DNA of 64,000 nucleotides from Astyanax mexicanus. Taxonomy: Eukaryota > Chordata > Actinopteri > Characiformes > Acestrorhamphidae. The notes beneath the pieces were generated by a model that saw nothing but the letters and a program-made list of their open reading frames with translations, did no database searches and was not told where the DNA came from. How positions within the stretch are numbered: position 1 is the first letter of the stretch; the number at the start of each line of letters is the position of its first letter. The position numbers were made by a program, and so were the translations under genes. This document shows, piece by piece, positions 34,301 to 45,900 of the stretch. The DNA lies in the NCBI RefSeq assembly GCF_023375975.1, contig NW_026040046.1, forward strand, positions 1,776,501 through 1,840,500. The letters are read 5' to 3'.

Positions 34301-37300
34301 AGCCGCTCGCTGGATGTTTTTTCTTTATTACCATTTTCTGATGAACTATAGAGACTGTTATTCTGAAAAATCCAGGAATTTAACAGTTTTAGAAACACTG
34401 GCACCAGCCCTACTCCCACCAACAATCATGCTACCCTCAACATTTTCTCTCCATTCTGGTGGTTGGTGTGAACTTTAGCTGACACTATAGATGTACAGGT
34501 GCATATATTTTCACATAACTGACTAGAATTTATATTATTTCAGGCGTATCTTTTACTGCACAGAAATGACCTTAACTCATTAAACCTTAAAGCATTTCAT
34601 TGGAAAACCATGAACCTGTGAGCTCCTGACTAAAATTAATCAATCCCTGGCATTGGAAGTGTCAGAGCTGGAGAGTCCTCCCAGCCTTGGCCTTTCTCCC
34701 GTGGAACCAGTTTGAGAGGCAGACACTGCTGGGGTTTATAAACCCCTGTAATCTGTATTTTCTACTGTTTGTAGACATCATCTACATGGGCATACTAAAT
34801 GTCAGTATACTTTTTTTTTTTTACCTCAAGAGTTACCTTAGGGTTGGGAATACCCACACCTATAAACATTGTGAGGTGTTATCTAGTAATGCTGAACACA
34901 TTGTGCCAATGGCAAGGCAATCTTTGTTATGGGAGCTTGAGTGAGGTCTGATAGTGGATGACAGACGGCATTTAACATTCCTCGATCCACAGTCTCACAT
35001 GGACAGCACAGTGGGTGGTAATGTCTGTGACCGGTGGCTTCTGGTTAGAATTGTCCATGAAAATAGACAAGCAGCTCTGCCAAAAATCATATCAGCATTC
35101 ATAGCAGGAGACCCCCACACATGTCCTACAGATCAGTGCAACATTATTTAACTTCCATGAGACACAATACTGTTTACTGTCCCATGCCTTTTGGCATGTC
35201 AAGAGTTAAAACATAAAAGAATGAAGCTCTTCAGGAGGAGTGTAGAAGATCTCTGATTTTGGATGATCAGTGTACATGATAGACTCACCTTCATATACAA
35301 ATCTGACATTTTCTTCATGTGCTGGAGTGAAGCCTTCCACTGTGTTGTCCTCTTTTGGCGAGGTCGATCTGTGGTAGCGCTTTCCATTCAAGCGCTGAAA
35401 GACAATTTTAGGTGCCGGTGAGCTAAAAAAGAGCAATGAAGAGAGAAAAAGGATAAACAAGTTTAAAACCAGGCCAATAGGAATAATCAAAATACCACTG
35501 CTGCTTATACCAGACACGAGCAGTGTTTTATACTAAATAACAATCGATAATGGGTCGCAAAAAAAAAAAACTGCATAATTTAATGGTGGTTTGATGTGTG
35601 CTCAAGTAATCCTCCAATAATCCAAGTCAGAGGTGAATAGATCCAGATGTCTGAAGAGTATAAATGCCTCTAAAAGTAACCTCACAGAAAGTTAAAAACG
35701 TTTTGCAGTAGCAAAGTGTGCCCTAAAGTGTGTTTAATGTCAATTATGGCAGAGGGGTTAAGGCATAAAACAGGGTATTTTGTCTAGAATTGCCACCATC
35801 ATTTTACAATCAACATTTTGTTCAGCACACACAAACAGTTTGGATAGTAAATACATGGCTATATTTGTGTTTTACACATAGTGACACACGCATCCATTCA
35901 TCATTACTGAAGAAATCAGTGTCTGGGCTTCTCTACCCAATTTTACCATTTCCATTCAAAACGAAGGACTACTGTCGTGTCTGAGAACTAAGGAACTGAT
36001 CAGGAATATTTTTTGCTGCACCAAGCTAAGAATTCCCTCAGGCACATTCACTCATCTGTTACCTGTTAAAAAGGTCCAGCTCAAAACCAGCCTTGTTTTG
36101 AACTTGTTTTGACCTGCTGGACATACAGTAGCTACCATACATAGCTACACAGCCAAGCATAGGCTTCTAAATAAGCAGAACAGCTTAAAATTGCCCATGT
36201 CTACGAAATATATAAAATATATTCAGTAGATACAGTATAGTAAATGAAAACTCAAAAAATACTTTTAGCCTCTTCATTCTACCTAATAGAATTTGTTTCA
36301 GTTTGAGTGCTTTATTTATAATACAATAATAACATTTTAATAGACTTCATGGTCAATAATTTATGACATTTTATTAAAATGATTAGAATAGTCAAATAGA
36401 GGTCTACAGGGAGAAGCTTTAATGAAACAATACTTTACCTTGGGTATACCTTCACCTTAACTTAAGTACAGTACCAGTCAAAAATGTAGAAACACATGGT
36501 AGACAAAAAATGTGTTTGGCCACACACCTTACATAAAAACACAACCCAGGTGGTTTGGGATGAGCTGGAGTGCAGAGTGAAGAAAAAGCAGTAAACAAAT
36601 ATTTAAAAACTCTACAACTCCTTTAAGACATGAGAAAAAACATTTCAGATTCTCCCACATGAGAGAATAATGCCAAGAGTGGGTAACATTGCCACAAACA
36701 AGAGGTGCAACTTTGAAAAATCTTAAGTATAAAATTTAACTATTTTTGTTTACTTCTTAATTGCATGTGTTCCTTCATAGTTTTGTTGAAAAATAATGAA
36801 AAGGGGTATGTCCAAACTTTTGACTGGTACTGGCAGTCTATAGGAGACTTGTGGAACCAATTAACGTAATGTGGAACTAATGGAGTATCACATTCAGTAA
36901 TATGCTTAAGAAAAATATTTGTACTTTAGGCAGTTGAAGTGATGCTGTTGTTTTTGTTCTTAATAAAGCGCCACAATCAGGCTCATAGTTTGTTTGTTAC
37001 AAAAAGAGCCAAAAGATGGAGCATCTAATGATAACAGTAGGAGAGAACCCTGGTTTCAAGCATTTAATATAAGAGCTCGAGGCCCATAACAACATTTCAT
37101 CTCAAAAAACAAAACATGGTTATAATGAAGATTCATTGTTATTATGAAGTAAATAAAGGTGAGACTATACAGAATTATCAGCCTCTTTATTTGTTCCACA
37201 AAATGTACCGAAAACGTCCCGAACCGTGGGGTTTATACTGAAGTGTGAACTGAAAGTGAATTTTGTGTCCCATTACACTCCTGGTCCTAATTCCCCTCTG

Positions 37301-38827
37301 AAAAAGAATACCACCTTATTTACTACTCTTTAGCACAATGTAAATGTACTTACTTAAATTTTACCTTCATGTTATTTTGCACTGTTCAGATGTTAACCTT
37401 AGATGTTAGCATTTTTTAAGGTTTAAATTTTGGTGTAACACAAATAACAAATATTGCACAGGCATCTGGGTAGGTGGAATAATCAGCATAGCTAAATTGT
37501 AGAAAAGTGAGATTAAAAAACATTCATTAAAGCAATTAAATAATTGAACAGAACAGTCCTAAAAATATTTACTTTTAAAAACAGCTAGTTTTATTTCTGC
37601 ACACAGACATTCCATTTACACACTGTACTGTAGTAATGCTCTCAAGATGTTTTCAGAATGTCACTTAGGAACTTTAAGAGTAAAAGTAGAGTACACGGTT
37701 TGATTAGGAAAACATTACAAGCTTTTAAAGGGTCTGTAACACTATGGATTACATTTGGATTCAAAATATGGATTAAATATTTAATAGAGCTGCAGCACTG
37801 CGCATGCGTCAGTTCGCTGTGTGCTGTTAGATAACTTCCTTAGATACACAACTCGTCTCTTTGGAAACTGGAAAGCGGGGTGTTATGGAATAAGGGCTGC
37901 TAATGCTAAGCGCGCTAGCTGTCATAACATACTGAATATGAAACTGTTAGACTAAAAGACCTGGGAGTTCACAGAAACGGGAGTACTGTAGTCAATTAGG
38001 TTAGCTAGCTGATAGCTAACGCTAGCTCTGGCTGAATGTAGCTGTAACGTTTCTGTTCGTGTAAAGCTAGTTAGCTTAGGTAAGCTAACGCTAGTTAGTT
38101 AACTAGCCAGGCTTATGTATTACAGCGTTCTGGTGGAGAATGTATAGCTATATTATTATATTTTGCATTTAATAGGAGAATATCAAATGTTTAATCGTAG
38201 TTAAACTGCTGTTACCGCTAGCTAAACAGTTGAACTCAGCTCGCTAGCTAACGACACCACCACAGGTTGGAGAGACTATGAGCAGCGCACACAGGCTGGA
38301 GAGAGCAGCACTGACAAGGTCAAACCTCATACTGAAACATAACAACCCGAATAAAACCTGTTCTACTTAAATAATACAACTTTTCACCTGCTTCGAATCG
38401 GTTTAAGACGTTGAACTAATTCCTGCTCGGCAGTGGTAGAGGTGAGTTTATGGAATTTATGGGTTAGTCTTATGCGTAAACGTCACCAGAGTTTAAAGGA
38501 CGTTTCACCCACATGGAGCAGAGGGAGGCTTAACCAGACAGACAGACAGACAGCTAGCTTAGCTAGTTACTCACCTAGACTCAAGCCAGTGATTCTGTTT
38601 GTGCTTTAAGTCGTTGGATTTGCTGTCGATCTGCTGCGTTGGGCCTGGAAATACACGCACATATATTTTATAGCAATGAACCTAAAGCAAGTTTACACAT
38701 GCACACGTGCTAAGAAGCTGAACTAGGACAGGTAGTGTGGTGTAGTGAGGTGCATGCCGCAGAGACCCCTACCTGTCCTCCGTTGTGTCACTAGTTTGCT
38801 GGGACCTCTGGTTATTGTGTACATCAT
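28283..38827 (-). CDS. mcrip2: mcrip2 (fam195a), MAPK-regulated corepressor-interacting protein 2
   Basis: Complete coding sequence on the minus strand: exons 38827-38773, 38644-38575, 35422-35289, 32001-31900 and 28353-28283. Together they are 432 nt, giving 143 aa plus TGA, with all phases consistent. MCRIP proteins are small, largely disordered nuclear/RNP-granule proteins; MCRIP2 is reported with stress-granule/P-body factors such as DDX6. Diagnostic stretches are MYTITRGPSKLVTQRRTG at the N-terminus, FTPAHEENVRFVYEAWQEVE in the middle and NFVPIDLEEWWAQRFLANI at the C-terminus, all MCRIP-family signatures. Two adjacent ATG codons (38827 and 38824) can start it; both are in frame. MCRIP1 is the alternative paralogue, but PTQQ after the first block and the AWQxVEQKL segment fit MCRIP2 better. 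Confidence 0.92.
28354..31899. other. mcrip2 intron 4
   Basis: No exon seen. 29583-29670 has a repeat start (tagggatgtcacgattctc, then alternating gattcgattcgattatcg) like those of fish hAT-type elements. 28495-28520 (cctggtacacactgcac) resembles the end of another. The rest is AT-rich. Confidence 0.45.
31900..32001 (-). CDS. mcrip2: mcrip2 coding exon 4
   Basis: 102 nt between acceptor gtgtttgcag and a weaker donor AAGA/gtcagt. It encodes AWQEVEQKLGDGAQPGNGKG and PVQYAERSPNPSMK; VQYxERxPNP is a family signature. Confidence 0.9.
32619..32930. mobile_element. Short inverted-repeat element
   Basis: Bounded by acatgtcaaaaga and the imperfect complement atgacttttggcatgt. A related right end (catgccttttggcatgtc) lies at 35184-35201. 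Probably Tc1-type short nonautonomous elements; the boundaries are approximate. Confidence 0.45.
32931..35288. other. mcrip2 intron 3, right part
   Basis: No exon recognised. Contains a poly-G run at 33523-33543. 34930-35200 holds a degenerate sequence ending in the same terminus as the 32619 element and may be a longer relative of it. Confidence 0.4.
35289..35422 (-). CDS. mcrip2: mcrip2 coding exon 3
   Basis: 134 nt between acceptor ctcttttttag and donor TATGAAG/gtgagt. It encodes SPAPKIVFQRLNGKRYHRST then VEGFTPAHEENVRFVYE, the most conserved MCRIP core. Confidence 0.93.
36469..36832. mobile_element. Tc1-type short nonautonomous element
   Basis: 364 bp with inverted ends cagtaccagtcaaaaatgta and ccaaacttttgactggtactg; TA precedes the left end, while the right TA is mutated (gc). 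No transposase. It is in mcrip2 intron 2. Confidence 0.75.
37880..38260. repeat. GCTAGCTAA-rich stretch in mcrip2 intron 2
   Basis: Dense, irregular copies of gctagctaacgctagc and close variants, many self-complementary. A similar word set occurs inside the 15918-17174 element. It could be a degenerate simple repeat or the inside of an older element. Confidence 0.5.
38575..38644 (-). CDS. mcrip2: mcrip2 coding exon 2
   Basis: 70 nt between acceptor atttccag and donor GTCTAG/gtgagt. It encodes GPTQQIDSKSNDLKHKQNH and WLES, matching the family's variable segment after the N-terminal block. No long open frame covers it, so it was found by phase and splice signals. Confidence 0.85.
38773..38827 (-). 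CDS. mcrip2: mcrip2 coding exon 1
   Basis: Starts ATG ATG TAC and encodes MMYTITRGPSKLVTQRRT plus one base. Donor GGACAG/gtaggg. The GC-rich stretch upstream to about 39350 fits a 5' UTR and promoter. Confidence 0.92.
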
Positions 38828-39304
38828 GTGAGAGAGCAGCCCAGTTCTCTTCCGATCTCCAGAGCAGAGTGGTGAGGTGTGTAAGTATGTAGGAGAGCAG
38901 AGCAGGGAATAGATGCAGTCAGCCAGACACCCTTTCTTCCCCCTCAACCTTCAGGTTTAACCAAGTAGACAACAGTCTTATGTTTGTCGTTCCTGAGTCA
39001 GCCGAGTGTCCGTCCGCCTGCTGCTGCTTCTTCTCCGTTAAGTTACTTAACGCTTTAACGCGGTGCCTTTTCCAATCCCCCCCTCCTTCTCTTCTTCCAG
39101 CAGCAGCAGCCCAGTTATGCTCAGCTTTAGCTTAAAGCCTCCAGAAATCAGCCAGCCCAGAGTTAAAAGAGGGTCAGCCCGGGTGAGAAAGGGGGGCAGG
39201 GGCAGGAAGGTGTTAAGTATCCTTGTGTCAATGTTAAACTGAAGGACACGCACGGCTCGGTCTGTAGGGCTGCAGGTGACCCTGTTTATCTCACGCCGCT
39301 CAGA

Positions 39305-39360
39305 GCCAAGCCCCGCCCCCGGCGTTGACGTCGCAACACGCCCCCTAACCAACCACGTGT
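39305..39360 (-). promoter_or_regulatory. mcrip2 candidate core promoter
   Basis: GC-rich cluster upstream of mcrip2 containing a GC box (CCCCGCCCCC, 39311-39320), a CRE-like TGACGTCG (39326-39333) and an E-box CACGTG (39354-39359). GC content drops sharply just beyond, at about 39365. The link to mcrip2 is inferred from position, about 480-530 bp upstream of the ATG. Confidence 0.5.
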
Positions 39361-42300
39361 AACCCCTTCTTTTCCGTGTTTCAGATTTTTATTTCTCTAT
39401 ATGCTTCTATTCACTATCAAGCAAGCTTAAGTATTTTGGAAATGTGTAAGTATTTGACAAAAGATCAAAAGCAAGTGATTGTAAATAAAAATCAAATTCT
39501 TGCTATTTATGTTTCTCGAAGGTCGAAAATTATTTCTCTACAAGCAATATTTTTGCTTATCATAATTGAGGGGTAAGCTTAAAAATAACGACAATTATAA
39601 AATGTAAAAAAGTGCAAAAGCAGAATGGTGTTGCTGGGTGGTTGCTATAGTATTTAAGGTGGTTTCTAAGTAATTGCGCTAGTCTTTCTAGGTGGTTAGT
39701 AAATAGTTGCTGTGGTTTCCCAGGTGTTAAGATTGTGTTGCTAAGTGCTTGTTTAAAAAGTGAAATTAAATTGCTATAGTAGCTGCTTGTATCAGTACCA
39801 ACAATGAACAGTAAAATTGTAGGATGAATTACACTAATAAAAGAATAACAATGTAGATCACATAATTTGATAACACAACCACAATAAAACTGATAGTCTT
39901 TGATTTTCATAACATTGTTATTGTTATCTTTAAAGTTCAATAGTTCTCTTCCTTCCTTCCAGTTTGGCTCAAGTTATCTGACTCCTTGGGGGAAAACATT
40001 TAGTGTATGTTGAGTCTACATTACTGATCTACAGTGCAGTATGGTCCAGACAGAGCCACAGCAGTTCTGGAATAATGGGTTAAGTCCACTTCTTCAATGG
40101 TGTAATCAGATGAATAGACTTTTCTGCATGCCCCAGCCTGCGCAAACACGGCGCAGCCATGAGCCCTTGAAACGTATCAGGCAGGCTTATGTGAGGCACC
40201 TTAATGTTGTGTGCTGTCTACACTATGTGGGTCAAAGTGGACAAGCCTGTTAACCTGCCTCATACCTACTTCATTAAATTTGGTCACAAATATAGGTAGA
40301 AGGTGATAGAAATTGTAATCTGATGCAACTGTTGCATCATTTGATCACACGCAACTCCCCCCCATTCACACCACAAGAAAAACAGAGCAGTTATTCAACA
40401 CCCTTTATTTGTTCTTTCCAACACATTCCGATGTATAATGAATTAGGTTCTTAAAGGCAATTTCATCAATGTTACAATATTTCTGTGTTTAGAGGTAAGC
40501 AGTCATAGTCAAGGTGGAGTTTGGTGTGATCTACTAAAACATTTTTTACCATAACACAAATACAGCCATTTGTAGCTATTCTTAAAAAAAAAAAAAAAAA
40601 AAAGTTTTATATGTAATGTTGATGGTAAAACAGTGGCAATAAAAATATTTTATTTAATCTGTTCAAATTCTTTATTCTTTTAATAATGAACTTAACTTTG
40701 TTTATTATTTTATTTGACTTTTTGTGTTATCATCTTTGGATTGAGTGGTCTGTTATTTTGAATCACACAGTCCGTGGTAACAATATAACGTGGCTTAGTT
40801 TAAGAGATACAAGCTTAGCTTTTATCCAAGATATTGGGCACATAAATGTCTCTGGTAGATATATAACTGAATACGAAAACAATGTGAATTTTCCTTGAAT
40901 GAAACAGCAAAAATTTATATTGTGCAGCCCTATCAAGAAGCATTAAAAATATTCTGATGTCTAGTTCAGTTACCCACCTTTTTTTAGAATGGAAAGTTTT
41001 ACACCAAACCCACTCTGAATTACCTTTACAGAAGTATCCAGAATTTGCCTGATTGTACATTTTAGACTTATTAACACATGCATATGTAGGCTATGTCTCT
41101 GGTAATCTACAGTAAACTATAAAAGCTGATTTTCTGCACAGACAGAGACCACTACATAACTAATAGTGATTATCCAAATTCTTTTAGAGCTACTTTTACA
41201 CTCAGTCTGTATCTTTAACCCACCCATCAGAATATTCTAAGAAAGAAATGCCTTTCCAGTTGTACTAAAATGCACCAATGTAACCAGACAAAAATCGTCT
41301 AGCTCATGTTAATGTGTTCTAAATGATAAATGAAGAGTCTGGAGATAGCACTCGCTTTAAAGTCCAAAGCGAAAGCTGCTGATTCACACGGCCTGGCAGC
41401 TGATCCCAGGTTATCTAGTCTGAGACTAGTGTTATTGCTGTTGGTTCAGTCTGATAATGAAGATCAGAATTGATTTAATAAGATGTAATCTGCTGTGTAT
41501 GTTTGGATTAGAGCCTGAATTTGCAACAGGGTAGATTTCATTGCAAATTATTCCAAGAACAATCCATGTAGTCTGTACTGAAAGAATGGTGTTTTAACAC
41601 ATTATGTTATGTTATCATGTTAATATTTAGCAACTTTGTTGTCAATATTAGCTAGATCAGTCATGTTCATTTTATTTTTTGCCAATTTTTTTCAAGGGGG
41701 GATAAAGTTGTAGTCTTACACTTCTTACTGCTAAACTGACTAAAAGCAGTTATTATAAACATATCTTTTATACATATATATGTGCTCCCCTGAGTCAGTA
41801 TATACAGTACATTTAAATTCTATAAATGTTTAAAATTCTATTTTATGTGTTTTGGAATCCCGTTATCAGATCATCAGTACTAGGTCGTAAACCACATCAG
41901 TCAGGCAGCCTGAAGTTCTATGGATGCGTATGGTGCCTGCCACCGCATTGCTTATAACTACATTTAAAAGCAACAGCATTTTAAAGAGAACCATCAACTC
42001 TTTGTCTTGAAAATATTCAAGTTGCTGCTGAGAAGGCAAAGAGTAGAGAACCTTTCTCTGTATGAGACGAAAAGCAGCTGTGTTCAGCAGGACAACAGAC
42101 TTTTTCTGTCTAATCTTTCTACTAATCTACATCACTGTAACGCAAACACCTCATTATGCAAAAATGGCAACATTACAGGAAAATGAAAACCCGGTTATCT
42201 TTTAATGGACCTCAATAAGAATAGATTCTTTTGTAACATTTCTATTGGTCCATTCACCATGTTTTATTTATGAATTATGTAAAAACTACCAGATGTCAAA

Positions 42301-42789
42301 AAGTGGAAAACTGCAAAAATGGAGATACATGGTTTAAATGTGACCATAACGATATATGCCAGAAGGGTTGTGGATATATTCTCTTAAAAGTAACTTCAGC
42401 TACTTTATGGTGAATCTATTGATGCATATGAAATACGAATATAATCCTCCAGAATTTGAGCTGTGGAGGATCGGAACTGTTATTCTGGGATAAGGTGGAG
42501 TGGCGGAACAAATATCTAACATCCATAACAGACCTTATGTTTTCTAATTTTTCATTTCTAATGTGGTGGATTGCAATCAGATCATCACAACCATGATCCG
42601 TAAGCTGCCTATGAGGAATAGGGTATGGTACTGCAGTTGTATCACTCATTATATTGAAATTTTGTTTTTCACGAACGTTTGGGCATATAGTGTAGGTGTG
42701 CGTTACTTTTCATGGTTAAGGTATGCTGTTTGCGTAGTTCAGTGCATGTTTAGGACTGTATGATGTGTGTGTTTTTGGCACTGCAGTGG
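39361..42789. other. Intergenic region between mcrip2 and gde1
   Basis: No gene recognised. 39630-39745 is imperfect ggtggttgctatagtattt-type low-complexity repeat, also found at 54190-54680. A poly-A run lies at 40586-40603. A 70-codon open frame at 40041-40253 has no recognised similarity. The gde1 3' UTR occupies the right end. Confidence 0.5.
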
Positions 42790-42937
42790 TCAGTAGTGTT
42801 GCTCACAGTCCTCTGTCAGACTGTCTGTGATGTAGTTGATGTTTAGTAGATGCTGGTAGTACTGCTTCTCCACAGCGGTGTTCACTGTCCAGGCCACTAC
42901 CTCCACACCCCTCTCTGACCAGTACTGGACAATATCC
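42790..42937 (-). CDS. gde1: gde1 last coding exon
   Basis: 148 nt after acceptor gtgtttctcag. It encodes DIVQYWSERGVEVVAWTVNT then NYITDSLTEDCEQHY and TGA (42792-42790). The VVAWTVNT strand closes the GDPD barrel. An (AC)n run lies directly inside the intron, next to the acceptor. Confidence 0.93.
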
Positions 42938-45900
42938 CTGAGAAACACACACACACACACACAATAAATTAATGTTGAAGTTTAATTCATTAAAAAAATG
43001 TTGAATCACAAAGGTCAATTACAAAGAAGCTGATGCTCTAATGTTTAAGCACACACCTTCTGTAAATTGCACCTCTTGCTGACACAGATGTAAAAATGTA
43101 CACACACACACTTTCTGACTAGTTCATATAATACCAGGGGTGGATTAGTGGGCTTCTTTTGGAATAAACTGGGAATTTTGTGATAATGTTAAGCTTTGCA
43201 TCATTTTTTTCTGTTGTAGAAAAACATGCTCTTTCAGCTTCAGCTTTTGAACAGAAGGTTTGACATTTGTCTCCAGGATTTGCTGGTATGTAAAACACAT
43301 TCTCAAACCACACAATATTTCCAATGACAGACAGAAGCATACCCTCAACGAAGATCTACTCCCGCACCTTTGCTGATTGTTGCTAAAGTTGTATTTTGAA
43401 TTCATTAGTACATACCACTTGTTCCTAGAGGACATCTGGCTTCAGTAGGTGTTTTAAAGCATACCCAACCGATGTTGAGTTATCAAGGTTTTCTTTCCTT
43501 TTTTCTTTCTGTTCGTACATTGGAACAGGGCTTGTTGGCAGTTCTACATGGAAATCTGTATTTCTTTCTAGGAAATGAGCAGTTCTTTTATCTGGTGTTC
43601 TTCTAGTTCTCCCGATGGCATCCTGATCTCCACATCTTGACCATCAACTTTTAACCTTCCCCTGTTTTGTGGACATTGCTTGCTTTTTCAGATCTTTAGA
43701 CAGTTCCTTATGCCTGGTTCACACTACACAATTGTAAGAAATCAGACTCTTCTGGCTGCTCTCCTAAAATACGTTTTGAAACAAGACTATTCCTCTTGAG
43801 AGAAGAATGCCCACTTGAGAATCTCTTTTGGGTTTGCCCGACTATTAGGTGGTGCTCCCAAGTTAGTCTAAAATGCATAGATTCTAATGGAGCAATTGAG
43901 CTAAATTTTGCAAATGTTTGATCATTTTTATACTGGAATTTTCTCAACAGAGAATGTTTTAGTATTGTAGATATCAGTTTAAAGCTTTTCAGCTTCAGTT
44001 ATAAGCCTTTTAAAAAGGTTTATAAAAAGTGCTAAAAAAGTAAAAATATTCTAGTGTCTTACTGCATAAAACGTGATTGCTGTAGATAACAGAAATATTT
44101 TCTTCTACTTTTTAAATTAAAGGAATATCCCATTGAATTTGTTAGTTACTATTTTTTTATTTGACTTTTTAGCTGTTCAGCTTTTTTACTGCATTTACAG
44201 AGGACTCACTTGTGGGCTCCCTCTAGTGGTTTGCAGTATTTTGTTTTTCATAAATAAGGCAGGCTCTCCATAAACAAGCTCTAGCTATACATAAAAGACT
44301 ACACAATCTCTGTTGCCGACTGGTCTAGATATTAAGAATGTTAAAAATTTGCATTTGTGACTCGCGGGTCACCAGTAGGTGACGGCTCATTAAATGTTTT
44401 TTAGTAGTTTATACTACAACACTAACAAGTGGTACATAATGGCTGAGCTCTGCATTTATAAATAACAAGCTCTGCATTTATAAATAACAGTCTGTGATTA
44501 GAAATCCGGGTAGTGTAAACTATACACGTGGTGCCCATAGTTTTTTGAGTTTTTGTACAAAATTTGAAAAGTCACACTTGGTGACTTGGCAATCACCCCA
44601 TTTCTTGAACACTCTTGGATGATACAGATTCAAGTGTTTTAGTTGGAATTTCTATAAATGTAATGCACAGGCCTAGTTAAAACAGAGGCTAAGACTGTAG
44701 TGAGGCCAACTTACATGGAAATGTAGTTTTTTTGCAGCAAAAAGGCAGACACGCCACACAAGTTCCACAGCAAATGATGATGTGCCCAATCCAGAAGCAC
44801 ATCCATCCCTTGCATCCACAGGTATTTCCAAGCTGAGGTAAAGCGAGGTGATCCGTCACCAAAGCGACTCAAACTCCATGGACGGTGCGTCAGTGCTGTT
44901 ACAACTTCTGGATCAGCCTGCCGCATCTAGAAAATGAGAGAGATGAGACACATTAGCTTTCTTTTCGTGGATAGGTATGTGGCTGTTGTGTGATGCACTT
45001 TACCCAATGTGGAGATTGTTTTCACATTATTTTGCATTTTAACCACTTTAAAGTTAAATTTGACGAGACAGGCGAAGCCTCAGAAATCATGCTAGCTCGA
45101 AAGCTAGCGAAAGCACGCTTGACTTTGTGCAATGCTCACGAAATTCGTTTCACTGTTAATATGCCGAGGCCTTTACCCTGTAGATGACTTTTGGCTCAAA
45201 GGAGCAGACTATACTGGAGTTGTAGAGAACTGGATGCTTCTGATACAATTTCTTCAGAGCTGCAGCGGCCTAGATAGAGAAGAAAAGTAACAGTCAACAA
45301 TATTTACATTATTGAACCTTCACATCTTACATAAATAGGAACTATAAGCAAGTTGAATCATATTTTTTTAATCTTCTTTACTGGGTTTCTTTCATCACAC
45401 TTGATGACCCTACCTCATCTGCATGACCTTTGACATCAAAATAGATGGTCAGCTGGTGTTTGATGCATTCCTCCACTGCCTCCTGCAGAGTCGGGACCTT
45501 CTCACCACGGAAACGGTCACTATGGACAACCAGCAAATAAACATTTAGTGCTGCCTTCAGTGAGCATCTTTACCTCACAATTTTAAGAGTTTTTCTCTTA
45601 TACCATAGACTCTGTTAGCTCTGTGAAGGCAGCCTTCAGGGTGGGGTTATTTAAATGAGTAGGCGGTCTCTCCACAGTCTTTCTTCCTCTTCTGGTCTCT
45701 ACTGCGCAGACTCGTGTTTCAGGATCGCCAACATGGAGGAAGATTTTGGCTTCATTTTCATTGAATGAACGGGAACGGCGACACGGCGTCCATCTTTTTT
45801 ACAGTCTCTGTCTTATACTATCTGCAGTATACTGCCCTCTGCTGGGGCCACAATATTACAGAGTTTTTTGTTCTTCTTAAGAATGGACGTTTAGTAGGCT

